A stretch of 11,867 bases of DNA, from NCBI GenBank assembly GCA_031261945.1, contig JAISIQ010000109.1, positions 1 to 11,867 of the forward strand, written 5' to 3'. Origin of the DNA: Methanobrevibacter sp. (lineage in GTDB: Archaea > Methanobacteriota > Methanobacteria > Methanobacteriales > Methanobacteriaceae). Below the pieces are notes generated by a model. It worked only from the letters and a program-made list of their open reading frames with translations, was not told the origin of the DNA and did not search any database. Shown here one piece after another: positions 7,174 to 11,867 of this stretch. The position numbers and the translations under genes are program-made. Numbering within the stretch: the first letter of the stretch is position 1; the number at the start of each line of letters is the position of its first letter.

Positions 7174-7926
7174 ATGGTTAATGAATTAGAGGAAATATTG
7201 TTAAAAATATGTAAAGAAAAAGAAGAAAATGAATTCTTAGAATATGTTCCTTTAGATAATGTTGAAGGGCGACCATCTGGTATGGAAGAATTTAAAAATT
7301 ATCCTCATTTATTTGTTTTAGGAGCAATAATGGATCGCCAAATTCCTGCAGAACAAGCTTGGGATTTGCCTCGTAAGATAGCTCTTTGTTTAGGTGGAAA
7401 AGACTTTTCTTTATTTGCAAATAAAAGTCAAGATTATTATTATAAAATATTTGAGAAAGGTTCAGATGGTAAAAGTTTACATAGATTTAACAGAGTAATG
7501 GCAGAATGTTTTTATAGTGGAATTCAAGATATAAAAAATAAGTATAGTGGAGATGCTTCCAAGATATGGGATGATAATCCAACTGCTAAACAGTTAATTA
7601 AACGATTTGAAGAGTTTAAAGGTGTTGGGCAAAAAATATCAACAATGGCTGTAAATATACTTCGCAGAGACTATAAAATTAATATTAGTGATTTAAGTTA
7701 TATTGACATTTCAGCAGATGTTCATGTTATTAGAGTATTTAAAAGAATGGGTTTCGTTAAATCATTGAAAGATAAAGATTCAGTTATTGAAAAAGCTAGA
7801 GAAATGAACCCAGATTTTCCTGGAATTTTTGATGTTGTAGTATGGGGTCATGGAAAAGATATATGTAAAAGCAACCCTCTATGCAATAAATGTGAATTTG
7901 AAGATATTTGCCCTAAAAATATATAA
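7174..7926 (+). CDS. HhH-GPD DNA glycosylase / endonuclease III-like protein
   Basis: A 250-residue base-excision repair-type enzyme. Residues 147-161 (EFKGVGQKISTMAVN) are the helix-hairpin-helix, with K154 at the position of the catalytic lysine of endonuclease III, so a bifunctional glycosylase/AP lyase is plausible. D182 in ADVHVIRVFKRMGF matches the catalytic Asp. C231, C237, C240 and C246 form a C-x5-C-x2-C-x5-C cluster motif, one residue shorter than the usual C-x6-C-x2-C-x5-C. The first 100 residues do not look like the usual endonuclease III N-terminus. The ATG at 7174 follows AGGGA. It is the only evidently intact protein gene in the tRNA-Arg element, between a broken nuclease gene and an integrase remnant. 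The substrate is unknown; repair or defence against modified DNA are both possible. Confidence 0.85.
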   Translation: MVNELEEILLKICKEKEENEFLEYVPLDNVEGRPSGMEEFKNYPHLFVLGAIMDRQIPAEQAWDLPRKIALCLGGKDFSLFANKSQDYYYKIFEKGSDGKSLHRFNRVMAECFYSGIQDIKNKYSGDASKIWDDNPTAKQLIKRFEEFKGVGQKISTMAVNILRRDYKINISDLSYIDISADVHVIRVFKRMGFVKSLKDKDSVIEKAREMNPDFPGIFDVVVWGHGKDICKSNPLCNKCEFEDICPKNI

Positions 7927-7932
7927 TTAACA

Positions 7933-8030
7933 ATATTGTATATTCTCTTAGTTCCTAAAATTTCATATCATCAAAACTGAAAGTTATCTAAACAATGTTT
8001 AAACTTAGATATTAAAAAAATATACAATAT
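7933..8030. repeat. 12-bp inverted repeat at the integrase truncation point
   Basis: ATATTGTATATT at 7933-7944 and its perfect complement at 8019-8030 are separated by 74 bases. The right arm covers the point where the integrase reading frame loses similarity. It lies between convergent genes and might be a bidirectional termination structure or a scar of rearrangement. In such AT-rich DNA chance is also possible. Confidence 0.4.
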
Positions 8031-8398
8031 GAAAAAGCTCTTAGGCAACTTAGTTTATAATTAATGGTAGCATCAATAATATTCTTTTTTAATAGATACT
8101 CATAATAATTATAAAGATAAAAAGTTATTTTTCTATCACTAATATCTTTAATACAAGGCACACCATTGTGTAAGTATGGTTGTTCTTCTTCTTTAGCCTC
8201 ACTTACGAGTTGAGAATGTATTTTATTCGTAATTGTATATACCTCACTCAACACATTTATGTACTGTTTTTTCCTACTAACATCGACATCTTTTCTCGGG
8301 AATATCTGCTTAAATTTAGTATCTAATGAAATCATGATAATATGTTCTCTTTCATCATATGAAAAAACTTCAGGATCTCTTAAAATTTCTAAAAGTGC
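8012..8398 (-). pseudogene. Tyrosine integrase remnant (core-binding domain only)
   Basis: The best-supported part, 107 residues from ATG 8335, ends NYYEYLLKKNIIDATINYKLSCLRAFSY, the typical end of the SAM-like core-binding domain of XerC/D-type integrases. It then runs into CIFF and a stop. The catalytic domain with the Arg-His-Arg-Tyr residues is absent from the downstream DNA. Upstream of the ATG the frame stays coding-like (LLEILRDPEVFSYDEREHII) back to a TAG at 8401-8399, with no usable start codon there, so the true N-terminus also seems lost. It is most likely the integrase that inserted this element into tRNA-Arg. The family assignment rests on the short C-terminal block and on context, so it is moderate. 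Confidence 0.6.
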
Positions 8399-8552
8399 CT
8401 AAAAATCAGCGTGCTGAAATATTAAATAAAATAAATAATGAAAAAAAATAATTAACTTACTCCATTATAGATAAATATAAAGAAATTTTTAATTATAATT
8501 AAATAAAAATATATTTTATATTCTTAATTTATAAAAATAAAAAAGGAAAAAT

Positions 8553-10631
8553 ATGAATTCTGAAATTTTTAGAGATGTTTCAATTAATACAAAAGAAGAT
8601 GATAAACTAAGTAGGGCGAAATATGCTGAACAATTATCTTCTAAAATATTTAATTATAGAAGTAAAGAAAGTTTAGTGGTTGGACTTTCAGGAGAATGGG
8701 GAAGTGGAAAAACTTCCATATTAAAAATGGTAGTGGAAGCAATAAATAAAAATCATGACGAAAATTTGATTTTAATTAAATTTAATCCATGGTATTTTTC
8801 CAATCAAAAAGAACTTATTAATGAATTTTTCAATACAATGATTATTGCTTAATCAAAAAATAAAAATATAATGGATAAAATTGAAAAAAATAAGATTATT
8901 GCCTCCATTAAAAAATATTCTGTTTCTTTGCACGACAACGTCGCGTCAAAAATGTCGATTAAAGATAAGGTTGCTTTAAAAAAATCTCTAAAAGCTGTAC
9001 CTAGACTACAAAAATACATTAATAATGCAATAGAAATTTATAATTCATTAGATGATAATATTATAGATTTAAAAGAAGATATAAACAATTATATTAAAGA
9101 TAATAAAATCAGGATTATCTTTATCATTGATGATATTGATAGATTATCAGATATGGAAACTGAACAAATATTCAAACTAGTTAAATTAGTCGCTGCTTTT
9201 GATTATACATTATATCTTTTAGCATATGATAAAGAAGTTGTTTCAAAATCTTTAGATAAAACACAAAACAAAAAAGGGCGTGAATATTTAGAAAAAATTA
9301 TCCAAATTCCATTAGATATTCCTAAAATTAACAAAGAAGATTTAAAAATAATACTATTCAATAATTTAGTAAAAATAATCCCTAAATTAAATGAAGAAGA
9401 ATTTATAAGTATCTATTATAATGGATTAGGTAATTTATTTAATAATATTCGAGATATAATCAGGTATTGTAATTTACTAAATTTCAATTATGATAATGTT
9501 GAAAATGAAGTGAACCATGTTGATTTTATTAAAATAACAGCATTACAATTATTTGAGCTACCAACATTTGAAAAAATATACGAGAATAAATCATTAATTT
9601 TTAATAATAATTCGAATGAAGAAAAAGAAGAATTAATTGATAAACTTACTGGAGATACAGAAGAAGAATTAAAAAACACTATATCCTTAATCATTTCGTC
9701 TTTATTCCCTCAACTCGATAAATATGGAGAAGGTTCTAGTAGAACATGGAAAGCACATTTAAGAATATGTAGTTTACACCATTTTGATAAGTATTTTGAA
9801 CTTAATATTAGAGATGAATCTATTTCAAATGGTGATTTTGAACAAATAATTTCCACAAAAACAAGTGAAGAGAAATTTAAATCACAACTCATTAAAATTA
9901 ATAAAGAAAATAAAATGAGTTTATTTTTAGATAAACTTTTGAATTATAGTGAAAATGATTTATCAACATTTACAAATACTGAAATTCAAAATATTATATT
10001 CTCACTATTTGACATTGGAGATGAAGTTGAAAATGGAGAAGGTTTCTTAAGTTTACCTAATTATGTTAAGGTTGAATATATAGTTGATAATTTATTAAAA
10101 AATGTAGAAGATAAAGAAACTAGATTTGAAATATTAAAATATTCTATAGAAAATCCCCAAAATAGTATTTGGATATATTTACATTATATATGGCAAAAAA
10201 ATAGGAAAGAATCAGGACTAATTGATGATTCACATACCCAAAAATTAAAAAACATAGTGATCAAGAAATTAGATAATTTTGCAAAAGAAAAAAAATTAGA
10301 AGAAAATCAAAATTTAGCATATATTATTCAATTTTGGAAAGATTTAGCTCCTAAAAAAGCTAATAATTTCGTTGAAAAATTATTATCTACAGATAAAGGA
10401 TTAATCATGTTTTTAATTGCATTCCTAAAGGAAAACTATATTGTTAATCTTTCTGATGGTTCTCAGAAAACAAATGTAAAATTAAACGAAGATATCTACA
10501 ATTATATAGATAAAAAAGATATTAAAACTAGAGTCGATAAAATTTTAAACTATCCTGAAACTGAGGAAAGAGTTGAAATTTTTCTAAAAAAAATAATTAA
10601 CGAGTTTGAAGATGAAATGGAGCATGAATAA
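8553..10631 (+). pseudogene. KAP-family P-loop NTPase interrupted by one in-frame TAA
   Basis: The ATG at 8553 (weak AAAGGA upstream) opens a frame that would give 692 codons but is cut at codon 100 by TAA 8850-8852. It continues in the same frame, with an ATG at 8871, to 10631. The first part has Walker A GEWGSGKTS (47-55) and the KAP-typical block FNPWYFSNQKELINEFF. The second part has Walker B IIFIIDDIDRLSD (about residues 188-200 of the joined protein). No membrane segments are obvious. The rest is long, helical and charged with no domain I recognise. KAP NTPases include phage-exclusion protein PifA and occur in defence islands. One substitution (for example CAA or TTA to TAA) explains the break. 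A sequencing error, or a separately translated 586-residue second half lacking Walker A, cannot be excluded. Confidence 0.85.
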
Positions 10632-10695
10632 TATATTTATATAAAAATACTAAATAAAAATAGTTTTAAAATAGATTAAACTCTACAAACATGAC

Positions 10696-10735
10696 CTAAT
10701 CCGTAGATCGAGGGTTCAAATCCCTCCAGGTCCGT
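10696..10735 (+). repeat. attR, partial copy of tRNA-Arg 3' half
   Basis: A perfect 40-base copy of 6783-6822. It lacks the acceptor 5' strand, D arm and 5' anticodon stem, so it is not a second tRNA gene. It marks the right boundary of the integrated element; DNA to its right should be the original chromosome downstream of tRNA-Arg. Confidence 0.93.
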
Positions 10736-10912
10736 TATATTTATTTATTTTTTAAATACTTGTTTTAAAATATTTAATTTCGAAAATATTATAATTTTAG
10801 CTATTTATTTTAATATTTAGATAATTACGATTATTTTTTTGTCCATTATTATCTTTTAAATAGTTAAAATAGAGTTTTAATTTTTTAGGTAAAAAAATTA
10901 TAAAAAAATAAA

Positions 10913-11170
10913 TTATTCTTTAATCTCTTTAACATCAATTGATTTAATTGCGAAAATCTCATCAATATCAACATTAATTATAGCTATATGATCACTGCCA
11001 ACAATATTTAACAAATCATCTTCTATTTCCATTGGAAAAAAATCTGTGTGTAATCCAATTATTTTAGCACCATTTTTGCTTATTATTGTAATTTTACTCT
11101 CAGATACATCATTTTCAGAATTGTACTCATCTAAATCATTTATAATTTTTTCAATAGCTTCAACTTTCAT
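10913..11170 (-). CDS. Small acidic protein of unknown function
   Basis: An 85-residue acidic protein with no signal peptide or membrane segment. The ATG at 11170 is preceded 8 bases upstream by GAGGAGT, a strong ribosome binding site, so it is very probably real. After an N-terminal helix (about 1-17), residues 25-80 look like an all-beta segment: ITIISKNGAKIIGL, then FFPMEIEDDLLNIVG, then IAIINVDIDEIFAIKSI. The order of strands and the NGAKIIG turn recall an Sm-like barrel, but this is a weak resemblance only. It lies just outside the right end of the tRNA-Arg element, and an insertion sequence begins about 50 bases upstream, which may have displaced its promoter. No function assigned. Confidence 0.7.
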   Translation of the reverse strand: MKVEAIEKIINDLDEYNSENDVSESKITIISKNGAKIIGLHTDFFPMEIEDDLLNIVGSDHIAIINVDIDEIFAIKSIDVKEIKE

Positions 11171-11227
11171 GATATTATACTCCTCATAAGTTATTTATAT
11201 CTTATATTATTCTTTAAAAAGGCTGTG

Positions 11228-11249
11228 TCAAAAACTTTGCTGTTTTTGA
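11228..11249. repeat. Hairpin in the IS terminal region
   Basis: TCAAAAAC (11228-11235) and GTTTTTGA (11242-11249) are perfect 8-bp arms around a 6-base loop. It may be part of the transposase binding site or block transcription entering from outside. Confidence 0.55.
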
Positions 11250-11295
11250 TTTTTTACAAAAAATTCAGCTGTATATTAAAAAATAATTCACATCG

Positions 11296-11314
11296 CTTAT
11301 TTTTAGAAAATAAG
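11296..11314. repeat. Hairpin upstream of the transposase
   Basis: CTTATTTT (11296-11303) and AAAATAAG (11307-11314) are perfect 8-bp arms around a 3-base loop, about 40 bases before the transposase ATG. Its role is unknown. Confidence 0.45.
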
Positions 11315-11325
11315 ACAGTAAAACT

Positions 11326-11334
11326 TATATATTT
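11326..11334 (+). promoter_or_regulatory. Candidate TATA box of the transposase
   Basis: TATATATTT lies about 25 bases before the ATG at 11355, the usual archaeal TATA-to-start distance. This would place the transcript start at or next to the start codon, so the transposase mRNA may be leaderless. A GGAG at 11338-11341 is too far from the ATG (13 bases) to be a convincing binding site. Confidence 0.4.
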
Positions 11335-11354
11335 AATGGAGCATATATTTAAGT

Positions 11355-11867
11355 ATGACAAGTACAAAAACAAATGCTCCACTTATTAATTTAGATGAAC
11401 AGACTTATAAACTTTGTGATTTTTCCGAAGATTTAGCAAAATATGTTGCTAATAACCTTGTTGAGAAAAAATCCAATGAAAAAGATTCTAAACAGTTAAT
11501 TACATGGAATAGTAAAGGAATTTTACGAATTGAAATGAAAAATCCTTATTGTCCAGAGTGTAACTCAACATCAATTAATTTAAATGCTTTATACTATCGT
11601 AAATTATATTATTATGATAAAGGAGAAGTTAATGCAGCCTTACAAAAATATAAGTGTAAAAAATGCGATAAAGAGTTTATAACTGATATTAAAAGTATTG
11701 TTGAGGATAATAGTAATTTTACATTAGATTTTAAAGAGAAAACATTGGAATTAGTGGGTTTATTTTATGGATCTGTTCGTAAAGTGGCTCAAAGAGTTAA
11801 AAACGATACCGGAATCAATATTTCTCATCAGACAATTGAAAACTGGATATTAGATGTTGAAAAACCT
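11355..11867 (+). CDS. IS transposase with N-terminal zinc ribbon (partial, 3' end missing)
   Basis: The frame is open from ATG 11355 to the window edge, 171 residues without a stop. C66 and C69 (CPEC) and C101 and C104 (CKKC) form a zinc ribbon for DNA binding. Residues about 128-165 form a helix-turn-helix region (LFYGSVRKVAQRVKND then SHQTIENWI), the usual layout of IS240/ISH6-like transposases before a DDE domain, which would lie beyond the window. It sits inside a probable IS whose left end is near 11221. A candidate TATA box about 25 bases upstream suggests a leaderless transcript. The transposase call is firm; the IS family is not. Confidence 0.8.
   Translation, partial: MTSTKTNAPLINLDEQTYKLCDFSEDLAKYVANNLVEKKSNEKDSKQLITWNSKGILRIEMKNPYCPECNSTSINLNALYYRKLYYYDKGEVNAALQKYKCKKCDKEFITDIKSIVEDNSNFTLDFKEKTLELVGLFYGSVRKVAQRVKNDTGINISHQTIENWILDVEKP

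Larger units (their letters stand above)
6783..10735. mobile_element. tRNA-Arg-integrated element, about 3.9 kb, decaying
   Basis: The element is bounded by a 40-bp direct repeat of the tRNA-Arg 3' half, the standard result of tyrosine-integrase insertion into a tRNA gene. It carries a broken PD-(D/E)XK-type nuclease gene, an intact HhH-GPD glycosylase, an integrase remnant on the minus strand and a KAP NTPase interrupted by one stop. Three of four genes are damaged and the integrase has no catalytic domain, so it looks unable to excise by itself. The gene content suggests a genome-defence or DNA-processing cargo rather than a complete virus or plasmid; there is no replication or capsid gene. 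Confidence 0.85.
11221..11867 (+). mobile_element. Insertion sequence, left end and start of transposase (partial)
   Basis: The likely terminal repeat begins near 11221 with GGCTGTGTCAAAAACTTTGC, a typical IS end, directly before a transposase gene that runs off the window. Two short hairpins lie between the end and the gene. The right end and any target duplication are outside the window. Methanobrevibacter smithii is known to carry ISM1, and this could be related, but I cannot confirm the family. Confidence 0.7.

Noticed and set aside
8850..8852. Readthrough of the KAP stop as pyrrolysine or other recoding
   Set aside because: The codon is TAA, not the TAG used for pyrrolysine, and no recoding element is visible nearby.
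9488..9892. Two minus-strand frames inside the KAP gene
   Set aside because: They are Ser/Phe-rich antisense shadows of a Glu/Lys/Asn-rich coding region.
10696..10735. A second tRNA-Arg gene
   Set aside because: Only the 3' half is present; the acceptor 5' strand, D arm and 5' side of the anticodon stem are missing, so it is an attachment-site copy.

Overview
The window is very AT-rich archaeal DNA and reads as a member of the Methanobacteriales, most like Methanobrevibacter. The evidence is a complete frhADGB operon for the F420-reducing [NiFe] hydrogenase of hydrogenotrophic methanogens, a type II (archaeal/eukaryal) methionine aminopeptidase, a PAC2-family protein, archaeal BRE/TATA promoters, T-rich terminators, a tRNA without encoded CCA, and strong GGAGG or AGAGGTGA ribosome binding sites, some followed by TTG or GTG starts. 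Genus is inference; no 16S rRNA is present.

Layout. (1) 3-386, +: C-terminal part of methionine aminopeptidase. (2) 387-905: gene-poor, trinucleotide-rich DNA between convergent genes, including a 100-codon open frame with no start that is dominated by Asn, Thr and Ile codons. (3) 4367-906, -: frhA, frhD, frhG, frhB with one promoter upstream of frhA and a T-rich terminator after frhB. FrhA carries the Ni ligands, FrhD is its maturation protease, FrhG carries three [4Fe-4S] clusters and FrhB holds FAD and binds F420. (4) 4381-5106: a long divergent intergenic region with purine-rich simple repeats. (5) 5116-6528, +: a probable three-gene unit made of a membrane-anchored protein ending in a small PepSY-like domain, a 61-residue protein that is that same domain alone, and a PAC2-family protein. 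(6) 6747-6821, +: tRNA-Arg(TCT).

(7) 6783-10735 is an integrated element of about 3.9 kb. The last 39 bases of tRNA-Arg plus one more base recur as a perfect 40-bp direct repeat at 10696-10735, the hallmark of tRNA-targeted site-specific integration. Inside are a broken PD-(D/E)XK-type nuclease gene, an intact HhH-GPD DNA glycosylase with an Fe-S cluster motif, a tyrosine integrase remnant without its catalytic domain, and a KAP-family P-loop NTPase split by one in-frame TAA. The content resembles a decaying genome-defence or DNA-processing island that can no longer move by its own integrase. (8) 10913-11170, -: small acidic protein of unknown function. (9) 11221 to the window end: the left end of an insertion sequence with the start of its zinc-ribbon transposase, inserted about 50 bases upstream of that small gene.

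The most interesting material is the tRNA-Arg island, with its unusual HhH-GPD / KAP / nuclease combination, and the duplicated PepSY-like mini-domain next to a PAC2 gene. The frh operon is standard in content but offers two start-site questions: a second, stronger GTG start inside frhG and a TTG start for frhA.
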